A stretch of 22,507 nt of DNA, from assembly GCA_035650495.1 (NCBI GenBank), contig DASRHK010000125.1, positions 1 through 22,507 on the forward strand, in the 5' to 3' direction. Position 1 is the first letter of the stretch. The number at the start of each line of letters is the position of its first letter. This document shows, piece after piece, positions 1 through 7,069 of the stretch. This DNA comes from DASRHK01 sp035650495 (GTDB lineage Bacteria; Pseudomonadota; Gammaproteobacteria; Nevskiales; Nevskiaceae). The notes under the pieces were generated by a model, which did not search any database, was not told the origin of the DNA, and saw only the letters and a list, made by a program, of their open reading frames with translations. The position numbers and the translations under genes are program-made.

Positions 1-388
1 CGTGCCGCTTCTCCCACAGTGACAGATCGCGCAGCACTTTCTCGACGAGCTTCGGATTCGGCGGCCGCCCGAACAGTCCGCGCGAGAAGTTCACCGTCGC
101 CCACGGCGATTCGAAGGTGTCGGTCGCGAGCTCCTGCGGCACGAGCCCGATCATCGCGCGCGCTTCGCGGTAATCGCGCTGGATGTCGTGACCGTCGACG
201 ACGACCGAGCCCGACGACGGCGTGACGATGCCGCAGACGATGGAGATCAGCGTGGTCTTGCCGGCGCCGTTGGGTCCCAGCAGCGCGAAGATCTCGCCCT
301 TGTCGATCGACAGGCTCACGCTCTTGAGCGCCTGCAGGCCCGACGCGTAGGTCTTCGTCAGATTCGAGATCTGGATGACGGCTGGCAT
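1..388 (-). CDS. ABC transporter ATP-binding protein (3' part cut by window edge)
   Basis: This is the nucleotide-binding subunit of an ABC transporter, which hydrolyses ATP at the inner face of the membrane to drive a partner permease. The 129 visible codons begin MPAVIQISNLTKTY and show a Walker A motif (GPNGAGKT, about residues 38-45) and a Q-loop (GLVPQE). The signature, Walker B and H-loop motifs would lie beyond base 1. The short form and the MIGLVPQE style resemble ABC-2 type exporters of the drug or polysaccharide class (inference). The ATG at 388 lies 3 bases after the stop of the E1 gene, with no strong Shine-Dalgarno sequence, so it is probably the distal gene of the yiaD-rtcB-E1 unit. 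The substrate cannot be read from this fragment; a permease gene would be expected to the left of the window. Confidence 0.93.
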   Translation of the reverse strand, partial: MPAVIQISNLTKTYASGLQALKSVSLSIDKGEIFALLGPNGAGKTTLISIVCGIVTPSSGSVVVDGHDIQRDYREARAMIGLVPQELATDTFESPWATVNFSRGLFGRPPNPKLVEKVLRDLSLWEKRH

Positions 389-391
389 GCG

Positions 392-2599
392 CTATCTTTT
401 CAGGAGCGCTCGGGCCGCCGCAACGATTGACGCTTTGGAGGGCAATGTGCTGGTCGCGCCGACGCCGAGCGGGATGAAGCTGTCCTCGGCCGTGATGCGC
501 GCCATGCGATCCGACGGCACGTGCCGCTCGACGAGCGCGGTGATCAGCTCTTCGCTGATCGACGCACTGCGCCGGCATTCATCGACGATCAGGATCTTCT
601 TGCAGCCCTTCACCGCGTCGTGGACGCGATCGTGATCGATCGACGTGAGCCAGCGCAGATCGACGATGCGCACGCGCGGACCTTCCGACTCGATCTCCGG
701 CGCGGCCTGTCGCGACAGGTAGACGCCGTTGCCGTAAGTGACGATCGCGAGATCACGGCCGTCGCCGTGGATGCCGATCTCGCCGAGCTTGCACCGATGG
801 TCGGGGCCCGGATCGGCGAACGACCACAGGCCATCGCCTTCCTTCAGCAGATCGCGTGTGTGATAGAGCGCGATCGGCTCGAGGAAGATGACAACGCGCT
901 GTTCTTCGTCGGCGAGGCGCACGCATTCCTGCAGGAGCCCGACCGCGTCGGCGCCGTTCGACGGGCACGCGACCAGCAATCCCGGAATGTCGCGCAGCAC
1001 GCCGATCGCATTGTCGTTGTGGAAGTGCCCGCCGAAGCCTTTTTGGTACGCGAGGCCGGCCATGCGCACGACCATCGGGTTGGTGAACTGGCCTTGCGAG
1101 AAGAACGACAGCGTCGCCGCCTCGCCGCGGATCTGATCCTCCGCGTTGTGCAGGAACGCGAGGTACTGGATCTCGACCACCGGCAGGATGCCGTTCTGCG
1201 CGAGCCCGATCCCGAGACCGAGGATCGTCTGCTCGTCGAGCAGCGTGTCGATCACGCGATGCACGCCGTGTCTCTGCTGCAGCTTCAGCGTCACGCCATA
1301 AACGCCGCCCTTGTGTCCGATGTCCTCGCCGGCCATGACGAGCTGCGGATAGCGGGTCATCAGGCGGTCGAGCGTGGCGTTGATGAGCTTCGCCATCGTG
1401 GTGCGCGAATCGGGGTCGGATCCCGATTTCTGCTTTTTGAAATCGGGCTCTGACCCCGATTTGCCAAGAGCTCGCGACGCTCTCCTCGGCGGCACGATCG
1501 CCGCCATCACTTCCTTCGCCGTCGTGAGCTTCGGCCGCGTGATCACCTCTGCAGCGATCTGCTTCACCTTCGCGCCGATCGCGTCGTAGCGCTCGACGAT
1601 CTCGCCCGCGCTCATCAGATCGTGATCGAGCATCAGCCGCGCGCTGTAGAGCAGCGGGTCCTGCTTCTCCTGCGCCTCGATCTGCTCCGCGCTGAGATAG
1701 CCCTCTTGCGCGTCGGCGCCCGCGTGGCCCATCAGGCGCACGCAGCGCATGTGCAGGAACACCGGCGCGCGACGCGCGCGTGCGATGTGTTCGGCCTCGC
1801 GCGCGACTTTCAGCGTGTCGAGGAGATTCAATCCGTCGCAGGCGAGATAGCGGATCGCCGGCTTGCCCGCCATGTTCGCTTCGATCCACTTCGGCGGCGT
1901 CGGTGTCGACACGCCGAGCCCGTTGTCCTCGCAGACCAGCAGCAGCGGTAGCGGAACGTTCTGGTACGCCGTCCACGCCGCGGCGTTGATGGCGCCCTGC
2001 GCGGTCGAGTGATTGAACGATGCGTCGCCGAAGCTGCAATAGACCACGCTGTCGCTCGGCCATTCGCGACCGATCGCGTTGTCGCCGAGCCGCTTCCACA
2101 GCGCAAAGCTGAACGCGGTGCCGAGCGCCTTGGGGAATTGCGAGGCGATCGTGCTCGTCTGCGGCGGCACGTTGAGCATCTTCGATCCGAGCACCTTGTG
2201 CCGCCCGCCGGCGATCGGATCCTCGGACGACGCGACGAACGACAGCAGCAGGTCGCGCGTGACGTCGTAGCCCGCGAGCTGCTTGCTGCGCTGGATGAAG
2301 AACGCCGCGTCGCGATAGTGCAGGAACGCGGGATCGGTCAGGCGCAGCGCGGCGGCGATCGCAGCATTGCCCTCGTGCCCCGAGCTGCCGATTGTGTAGA
2401 AGCCTTGCTTCGCGGCGTGCATGCGCCGCGCGTTGAGATCGAGCTGGCGCGAGAGGAGCTGCGATTCGAACAGCGCGATCAGCTGCTCGCCGGTGATGCC
2501 GGCGTCGTCGAGCGTCCACGCTTGCGCAACGTTCGGCAGCGCGTTGTCGCGCACGCTGCGATAGAACCGCTGCTCGATGGAGAAGGTGAGCTCGGCCAC
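392..2599 (-). CDS. Thiamine-diphosphate-dependent 2-oxoacid dehydrogenase E1, alpha and beta subunits fused
   Basis: The E1 component of a 2-oxoacid dehydrogenase complex decarboxylates a 2-oxo acid (branched-chain or pyruvate/acetoin class) on thiamine diphosphate and passes the acyl group to lipoyl-E2. Residues 1 to about 375 are an E1-alpha domain with the cofactor motif starting GDASFNHS (191) and ending in CEDN (226). Residues 402-735 are an E1-beta domain (GEDIGHKGGVYGV, VVEIQYLAFLHNAEDQIRGE). Each half has the normal length of a free subunit (about 375 and 334 residues), so two ordinary genes appear joined. The joint, residues about 380-398, is encoded by a pair of inverted REP-like palindromes (1408-1462). 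The beta half has its own ATG at 1396 but no Shine-Dalgarno sequence before it. The start is GTG at 2599, 10 bases after the rtcB stop. No E2 or E3 gene is in the window, so the substrate stays open. Confidence 0.93.
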   Translation of the reverse strand: MAELTFSIEQRFYRSVRDNALPNVAQAWTLDDAGITGEQLIALFESQLLSRQLDLNARRMHAAKQGFYTIGSSGHEGNAAIAAALRLTDPAFLHYRDAAFFIQRSKQLAGYDVTRDLLLSFVASSEDPIAGGRHKVLGSKMLNVPPQTSTIASQFPKALGTAFSFALWKRLGDNAIGREWPSDSVVYCSFGDASFNHSTAQGAINAAAWTAYQNVPLPLLLVCEDNGLGVSTPTPPKWIEANMAGKPAIRYLACDGLNLLDTLKVAREAEHIARARRAPVFLHMRCVRLMGHAGADAQEGYLSAEQIEAQEKQDPLLYSARLMLDHDLMSAGEIVERYDAIGAKVKQIAAEVITRPKLTTAKEVMAAIVPPRRASRALGKSGSEPDFKKQKSGSDPDSRTTMAKLINATLDRLMTRYPQLVMAGEDIGHKGGVYGVTLKLQQRHGVHRVIDTLLDEQTILGLGIGLAQNGILPVVEIQYLAFLHNAEDQIRGEAATLSFFSQGQFTNPMVVRMAGLAYQKGFGGHFHNDNAIGVLRDIPGLLVACPSNGADAVGLLQECVRLADEEQRVVIFLEPIALYHTRDLLKEGDGLWSFADPGPDHRCKLGEIGIHGDGRDLAIVTYGNGVYLSRQAAPEIESEGPRVRIVDLRWLTSIDHDRVHDAVKGCKKILIVDECRRSASISEELITALVERHVPSDRMARITAEDSFIPLGVGATSTLPSKASIVAAARALLKR
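1408..1462. repeat. Pair of inverted REP-like palindromes inside the E1 gene
   Basis: Two copies of a roughly 22-base imperfect palindrome face each other: 1408-1429 (AATCGGGGTC core) and 1440-1462 (the same sequence in reverse orientation, ending GACCCCGATTT). They are separated by about 10 bases that include a T5 run. Each copy can fold on itself (AATCGGG with CCCGATT) and the two can pair with each other into one long hairpin. The motif resembles REP elements mobilised by REP-associated tyrosine transposases in many proteobacteria (from memory, not searched). The pair is read in frame on the minus strand as KSGSEPDF and KSGSDPDS, so it is coding sequence in the linker between E1-alpha and E1-beta. 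Confidence 0.85.
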
Positions 2600-2609
2600 G
2601 CGATCGAGT

Positions 2610-3809
2610 TTAGCCCTTCACGCAAAGCACCTGCTTCAGCGTGTGCACCACCTCGACCAGATCGGACTGATTCGCCATCACCTGGTCGATGTCCTTGTAG
2701 GCGCCGGGGATCTCGTCGACGACGCCTTTGTCCTTGCGGCACACCACGCCTTCGGTCTGCTTGACGACGTCGGCTGCGGTGAAGCGCTTCGCCGCTTCGT
2801 TGCGACTCATGCGGCGACCGGCGCCGTGCGCGCACGAATCGAACGCATCGCGATTGCCCTTGCCGCGCACGATGTAGCTTTTCGCGCCCATGCTGCCCGG
2901 AATGATGCCGAGCTCGTCGCGTCCGGCGCGGATCGCGCCCTTGCGGGTGAGCCAGACGTCGGCGCCGAAGTGGCGCTCGCGCTGCACGTAGTTGTGATGG
3001 CAGTCCACCGCTTCCATCGCGATCTGAAACGGTGGCAGATGCCGGCGCATCGCGGCGAGCACGAGGTCGAGCATCACTTCGCGATTGGCGCGGGCGTAGT
3101 CCTGCGCCCAGCCGACCGCTTCGACGTAATCGGAGAACTCCTGCGTGCCCTCGTCGAGCCACGCGAGATCGCGATCGGGCAGGGTGCGATCGAGCTCGAG
3201 CGCCCGCTCGCGCGCCTGCTCGATGAAGTACTGGCCGATCCGATTGCCGATGCCGCGGCTGCCCGAGTGCAGCATCACCCAGACGCGATCCGCCTCGTCG
3301 AGACAGATCTCGATGAAGTGATTGCCGCCGCCGAGCGTGCCGAGCTGGCAGGTCCAGCTCGACTCGGTGTTCTTGCCGGCGATCAGCGGATGCTTGTCGA
3401 GGATGCGCTCGAGGCCTGGCTGGAATCGCGCGGCCGCGTCGTACGGCGCGCGATCGTCGCGATGCTGATTGAACCCGACCGGCACGTCGCGGCTGATCTG
3501 CTGGAACACCGCGCGCAGCTTTGCCTCATCGAGATCGTTCGCGCCGAGCGTCGTGCGCACCGCGGCCATGCCGCAGCCGATGTCGACGCCGACCGCCGCG
3601 GGGATGATCGCGCGCTTCGTCGCGATCACCGAGCCGACCGTGGCGCCCTTGCCGAGGTGCACGTCCGGCATCGCCGCGACGTGGTGATGCACGATCGGAA
3701 GGCTCGCGATGTTCTCGAGCTGCTGCTTCGACGCCGCGTCGACGTCCTCGGTCCAGAGATGGACCGGGACGCCGCCCGCGCGGCGCCGCGTCTCAGCCGT
3801 CTGCTTCAT
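2610..3809 (-). CDS. rtcB: RNA-splicing ligase RtcB
   Basis: RtcB joins RNA ends carrying 2',3'-cyclic phosphate or 3'-phosphate to 5'-OH ends, using GTP and Mn2+, and repairs or splices tRNA and rRNA in the cytoplasm. The 399 residues match the family length (about 400). Visible hallmarks are MPDVHLGKG (47-55), GVDIGCGM with the metal-binding Cys79, GGGNHF (160-165), HSGSRG (181-186) and HGAGR (328-332), whose His328 matches the guanylylated histidine of the family. The ATG at 3809 overlaps the upstream yiaD-like stop by 4 bases (ATGA), so translation is probably coupled. The usual partners RtcA, RtcR and archease are not in the window. The MxCxxR-like active site is complete, with no sign of decay. 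Confidence 0.97.
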   Translation of the reverse strand: MKQTAETRRRAGGVPVHLWTEDVDAASKQQLENIASLPIVHHHVAAMPDVHLGKGATVGSVIATKRAIIPAAVGVDIGCGMAAVRTTLGANDLDEAKLRAVFQQISRDVPVGFNQHRDDRAPYDAAARFQPGLERILDKHPLIAGKNTESSWTCQLGTLGGGNHFIEICLDEADRVWVMLHSGSRGIGNRIGQYFIEQARERALELDRTLPDRDLAWLDEGTQEFSDYVEAVGWAQDYARANREVMLDLVLAAMRRHLPPFQIAMEAVDCHHNYVQRERHFGADVWLTRKGAIRAGRDELGIIPGSMGAKSYIVRGKGNRDAFDSCAHGAGRRMSRNEAAKRFTAADVVKQTEGVVCRKDKGVVDEIPGAYKDIDQVMANQSDLVEVVHTLKQVLCVKG

Positions 3810-4477
3810 CCACCCTGCTTCAGCGGCTCCAGATGGATCTCCACGCGACGGTTCTGCGCGCGGCCCGCTTCGGTGTCGTTGCTGGCGATGGGCTGCGTCT
3901 CACCGTCGCCGATGGCGACCAGGCGATTCGGCGGCACGCCGCGCGACGACAGATACGTCGCGACCGACGACGCGCGCTGCTCGGAAAGCTTCTGGTTGTA
4001 GTCGCTCTTGCCGACATTGTCGGTGTGGCCTTCGACCGAGACGAGCTCCTTGTCGTACTTCTTCGCGACGAGCGCGACCGAGTCGAGCACGTTGAGGAAG
4101 CTCGGATTGAGATCGGAGCTCGCCGTCTTGAACGTCACGTTGCCCGGCATGTTGAGGATGATGTTGTCGCCCTGGCGCGTCACGGAAACGCCGGAGCCCT
4201 GCAGCTGCTTGCGCAGCTCGGCTTCCTGCTGATCCATGTAATAGCCGACGCCCGCGCCGGTGAGGCCGCCGACACCCGCGCCGATCAGCGCACCTCTGCG
4301 GCGCGACTTCGCGTCGTGACCCATCGCCACGCCGGCGACGGCGCCGATGACCGCGCCGATGCCTGCGCCATAGCCCGCTTTCGCGCCCTGCTGCTCGTTG
4401 GTGTACGGATTGGTCGTGCAGCCCGCGCCGATGGCGACGGTGAGTCCTGCGATCACAAGCGTCCTGGATAGTTGCAT
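3806..4477 (-). CDS. YiaD-like OmpA-family outer-membrane lipoprotein
   Basis: This is a 223-residue cell-envelope protein expected to bind peptidoglycan from the outer membrane. It starts with a hydrophobic signal (MQLSRTLVIAGL) followed by a Cys (GAGC, residue about 20) and then TTNPYTNEQ, the context seen in E. coli YiaD. The residue at -3 is Gly, so the lipobox is imperfect. Next come two glycine-zipper segments (GAGIGAVIGAVAG and GALIGAGVGG) and GYYMDQQEAELR. Residues about 110-220 form an OmpA-C domain with the NQKLSEQRA and RAQNRRVEI motifs. Upstream in-frame extension to 4714 is possible but the strong AAGGAGG 6 bases before the ATG at 4477 fixes this start. It is the first gene of the minus-strand run, overlapping rtcB by 4 bases. 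Confidence 0.93.
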   Translation of the reverse strand: MQLSRTLVIAGLTVAIGAGCTTNPYTNEQQGAKAGYGAGIGAVIGAVAGVAMGHDAKSRRRGALIGAGVGGLTGAGVGYYMDQQEAELRKQLQGSGVSVTRQGDNIILNMPGNVTFKTASSDLNPSFLNVLDSVALVAKKYDKELVSVEGHTDNVGKSDYNQKLSEQRASSVATYLSSRGVPPNRLVAIGDGETQPIASNDTEAGRAQNRRVEIHLEPLKQGG

Positions 4478-4483
4478 CGAGAA

Positions 4484-4490
4484 CCTCCTT
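4484..4490 (-). promoter_or_regulatory. Strong ribosome binding site fixing the yiaD-like start
   Basis: On the minus strand this reads AAGGAGG, 6 bases before the ATG at 4477. It decides the start against an in-frame extension of 79 codons that would run to 4714, across the divergent gene. Confidence 0.85.
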
Positions 4491-4598
4491 TCTTCTTGGT
4501 GGGGGATCGTCACAAATAGGTTCGCAAGCTTACTCCCGCAGCGGAACTCCGCGCGACGCGCGGCAGCCCAATGAGCTGGGGAGAGACAAGGAGGAACC

Positions 4599-5204
4599 AT
4601 GCAGCGCAGAGCCTGGCTGCAGTCGCTGTTCGTCGGCGCGGCATCCGCCGTGATGACGGCGCAGGCCAAGCCCGTCAGCGATTGCCCGCAGCGCGATGGG
4701 CGCGACGAGCTCAATCTCGGCTACAGCCTGCTCTACGAGCAGGTCGACGGCTTGTCGAAGCTCAAGTGGATCGTCTGGCTCAAGCACGACACCGAAACCT
4801 TCGAGCAGACGGTGAAGCCGATCATCGGTTACTACACCAATCTCTCCGCACAGCTGGAGGATCTGCCGAAGCTGTATCCGGCGGTGCGCATCGACCTCAA
4901 GGCGATGCCGGAATTCCTCGGCAAGGCGCGCGAGAACATGGTCAACGAGCGGATCAAGGAGATCACGCCGATCGTGGGCGAGACCGGCACGCCCTACGAG
5001 CGCACGGTGCTGCTCATGCTGATGTATGCGCTCGAGGAGCAGCACCAGCTCGCCGGCGCGATGATGGAGAAGGAGAGCGTGGCGCGATTGCAGAGATTCC
5101 TGCGCGAGATGCGCGACGCGCTCGGCGCGCACCTGCGCTCGGTGAACGCGCTGCTCGAGCGGAAGTATTTCGCGCACGGCGCGCCTGCGCCCGCAGGAAA
5201 ATGA
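4599..5204 (+). CDS. Exported protein of unknown function, possible Tat signal
   Basis: I do not recognise the family of this 201-residue protein. The N-terminus MQRRAWLQSLFVGAASAV has a twin arginine followed by a hydrophobic stretch and a likely cleavage site near AQA-KP (residue about 23), which suggests Tat or Sec export to the periplasm. The mature part is mostly predicted helical (for example LLMLMYALEEQHQLAGAMMEK) with one Cys near the start (VSDCPQ) and no obvious catalytic motif. A perfect AAGGAGG sits 4 bases before the ATG. It is divergent from yiaD-like (121-base gap). Its last 191 bases are overlapped on the other strand by an extended topoisomerase IB reading frame. Codon use and regular amino-acid composition argue that this frame, rather than its antisense, is the real one here. 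Confidence 0.8.
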   Translation: MQRRAWLQSLFVGAASAVMTAQAKPVSDCPQRDGRDELNLGYSLLYEQVDGLSKLKWIVWLKHDTETFEQTVKPIIGYYTNLSAQLEDLPKLYPAVRIDLKAMPEFLGKARENMVNERIKEITPIVGETGTPYERTVLLMLMYALEEQHQLAGAMMEKESVARLQRFLREMRDALGAHLRSVNALLERKYFAHGAPAPAGK

Positions 5205-6216
5205 GCGTCGCTTTCTCCGCACGCTGCGGTGCGCGTCCCAGGTCGTCGCGGACGAGCTTGTGCAGCCGGCCTTCGCGCCACGCCTCGAACACCGACGGAT
5301 TGATGTAGGACTTGCGGCACACCGCCGGCGTGTTGCGCAGCTGCGCCGCCACTTGCTTCACCGCGGAGACGATGCAGGCGGTCTTGTGCGCATCGCTCGC
5401 ATCGGCTTGCAGTGGCGTGCACGACATCAGCGCGAGGGCGCGAACCGTCGCACCCCAGGTGCGGAAATCCTTGGCGGTGAAATCGCGGCCCATCGCGGAA
5501 GCGAGATAGGCGTTGACCTGACCGGAATCGATCGGGCGCTGCACGCCGTCGTCGCCGACGTACTGGAACAGGTGCTGGCCCGGCAGCTGCTGGCAATGCC
5601 GCACGATCATGGCGAGCCGCCGGTCCTTGACGACGATCTCGTGCTCCTGGCCGCCCTTGCCGCGGAATTTGAGGAGCGCGCGACCGTCCGGGATGAACTT
5701 CGCGTGACGATCGCGCAGCGTGGTGAGCCCGTAGCTCTGGTTGTCGCGCGCGTATTCCGGATTGCCCACCCGCACCAGCGTCGAGTCGAGCAGCGCGACG
5801 ACGACCGCGAGCACCTTGTCCTGCGGCAGGCCGGGCAGCGCGAGATCGCGTCGCAGCTTGCGCCGCAGCTTCGGCAGCGCTTCGCCGAACTCGATCATCC
5901 GGTCGAACTTCGCGCCGTCGCGGACCGCGCGCCATTGCGGGTGATAGCGATACTGCTTGCGCCGCCGCGCGTCGTAGCCGGTCGCCTGCAGGTGCCCGTG
6001 CGCGTCCACGCAGATCCACACGTCTTCGTATGCCGGCGGGATCGCGAGCTTGCGGATGCGCGCGAGCTCGGCCTCGTCGGTGATCTCCTCGCCGTCAGCG
6101 CCGACGTAGCGGAATTTCGCGCCATCGCGCTCGCGCCGGATGCCGGGCTCGTGCCCGGTGACGTAGCGAAGTCCGGCCTCGCGTGCGTGCGCGATGTTCG
6201 GCGTGTCGTCAGGCAT
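5014..6216 (-). CDS. DNA topoisomerase IB with a C-terminal read-through extension
   Basis: This is a bacterial (poxvirus-like) type IB topoisomerase, which relaxes supercoils by transient 3'-phosphotyrosyl nicking. It shows the N-terminal RRKQYRYHPQWRAVRD region, the catalytic-core segments KFRGKGGQEHE (about 183-193) and KDFRTWGAT (249-257, catalytic Arg), DAHKTACIV, and the tyrosine segment RKSYINPSVFEAW with nucleophile Tyr304. The recognisable domain ends near residue 340 (RAEKATLIFL), which coincides with the end of the opposing gene at 5204. The remaining 60 residues are low-complexity Arg/Ala/Ser and look like an antisense shadow, so the ancestral stop was probably lost. The ATG at 6216 overlaps the SDR stop by 8 bases, indicating an operon with the SDR gene. 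Confidence 0.92.
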   Translation of the reverse strand: MPDDTPNIAHAREAGLRYVTGHEPGIRRERDGAKFRYVGADGEEITDEAELARIRKLAIPPAYEDVWICVDAHGHLQATGYDARRRKQYRYHPQWRAVRDGAKFDRMIEFGEALPKLRRKLRRDLALPGLPQDKVLAVVVALLDSTLVRVGNPEYARDNQSYGLTTLRDRHAKFIPDGRALLKFRGKGGQEHEIVVKDRRLAMIVRHCQQLPGQHLFQYVGDDGVQRPIDSGQVNAYLASAMGRDFTAKDFRTWGATVRALALMSCTPLQADASDAHKTACIVSAVKQVAAQLRNTPAVCRKSYINPSVFEAWREGRLHKLVRDDLGRAPQRAEKATLIFLRAQARRARNTSARAARSPSAGARRARRASRAGISAIAPRSPSPSSRRRAGAAPRAHTSA

Positions 6217-6961
6217 AGATCATCTTGCGGGTCATGCCGCCGTCGACGACGAAGTTCGCGCCGGTGACGAAGCCCGCTTCCGGTGACAGCAGGAAGCGCG
6301 CGAGCGCGGCGATGTCCTCGGGCTTGCCCACGCGTCCCGCCGGATGCTGCTCGTGATCCTTCGCCGAGAGCTTCGGCTTGTGGCGCTTGCCGGTACGCTG
6401 CCATTCGTCGGTCGCGATCCAGCCAGGGCTGATGCAGTTCACGCGCACGTCGGGACCGAGGCTGATCGCGAGCGCGTGGGTGAGCGCGACCACGCCGCCC
6501 TTGCTCGCGCCATAGGCTTCCCAGTTCGGCTCCGACTGCAGCGCGCGCGTCGAGGCGATGAACAGCAGCGCGCCGTGATGCTCCTTCAGGTGCGGCGATG
6601 CATGCTTCGCGAGCAGGAAGCCGCCGGTGAGATTCGCCGCGATGACCTGGTTCCATTCGCGCAGCGACAGATCGGCGATCGGCTTCGGGATCGAAATACC
6701 GGTGTTCGCGACGGCCGCATACAGTCCGCGGCCGAGCTTCTTCGCTTGCGCGACCGCGCGCTTGACGATCGCTTCCTCCGCCGAATCGCCGTGAAGGAAG
6801 ACGACGCGCGCCGTGCCGGAGAGCCCGCGTGCGGTCTCGCGGCCGGCAGCCTGGTCGACGTCGACGATGACGACGTGCACGCCGGCGACGGCCAGCGCGG
6901 ACGCGATCGCCTTGCCGATGCCCTGGGCACCGCCGGTGACGATCGCCGAGTGATCCTGCAC
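6209..6961 (-). CDS. SDR-family NAD(P)-dependent oxidoreductase
   Basis: This is a classical short-chain dehydrogenase/reductase of 250 residues, the normal length. It has the Rossmann motif TGGAQGIG (9-16), an acidic residue after beta-2 (VIVDVD, suggesting NAD preference), a variant of the NNAG motif (ANTG, 85-88), Asn110, Ser137, the catalytic pair Tyr150/Lys154 (YGASK), and the C-terminal VDGGMTRK. The start is GTG at 6961 with AGGAGA 7 bases upstream; reading further upstream to 7411 gives non-homologous sequence across the mscS promoter. Substrate is unknown. It precedes topoisomerase IB with an 8-base overlap and is divergent from the mscS-like gene (108-base gap). Confidence 0.93.
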   Translation of the reverse strand: MQDHSAIVTGGAQGIGKAIASALAVAGVHVVIVDVDQAAGRETARGLSGTARVVFLHGDSAEEAIVKRAVAQAKKLGRGLYAAVANTGISIPKPIADLSLREWNQVIAANLTGGFLLAKHASPHLKEHHGALLFIASTRALQSEPNWEAYGASKGGVVALTHALAISLGPDVRVNCISPGWIATDEWQRTGKRHKPKLSAKDHEQHPAGRVGKPEDIAALARFLLSPEAGFVTGANFVVDGGMTRKMIYA

Positions 6962-6968
6962 GCGCGGT

Positions 6969-6974
6969 TCTCCT
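6969..6974 (-). promoter_or_regulatory. Ribosome binding site deciding the SDR GTG start
   Basis: The minus strand reads AGGAGA, 7 bases before the GTG at 6961. It supports a 250-residue SDR over a 400-residue frame extending to 7411. Confidence 0.7.
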
Positions 6975-7069
6975 GGGGTCTTCAATTTCGAGGCCGCGGC
7001 GATGGCGCAAGTTCCTGAACTTCCGGACCTGCGCTGCATCCAAGTGCCGGGGAGCCACCGATCGACCGC

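Noticed and set aside
1396..1408. Independent translation start for a separate E1-beta gene at the ATG at 1396
   Set aside because: There is no Shine-Dalgarno sequence upstream and the frame is open from the alpha half through the repeat pair, so a fusion protein is the simpler reading.
1408..1462. CRISPR-like repeat
   Set aside because: There are only two inverted copies with no spacer array; this is a palindromic REP-like pair.
753..2519. A 588-codon open frame on the minus strand inside the E1 gene
   Set aside because: Its translation is Arg/Ala-rich with no motifs and it lies in another frame of a gene with clear E1 domains; long shadow frames are expected at this GC content.
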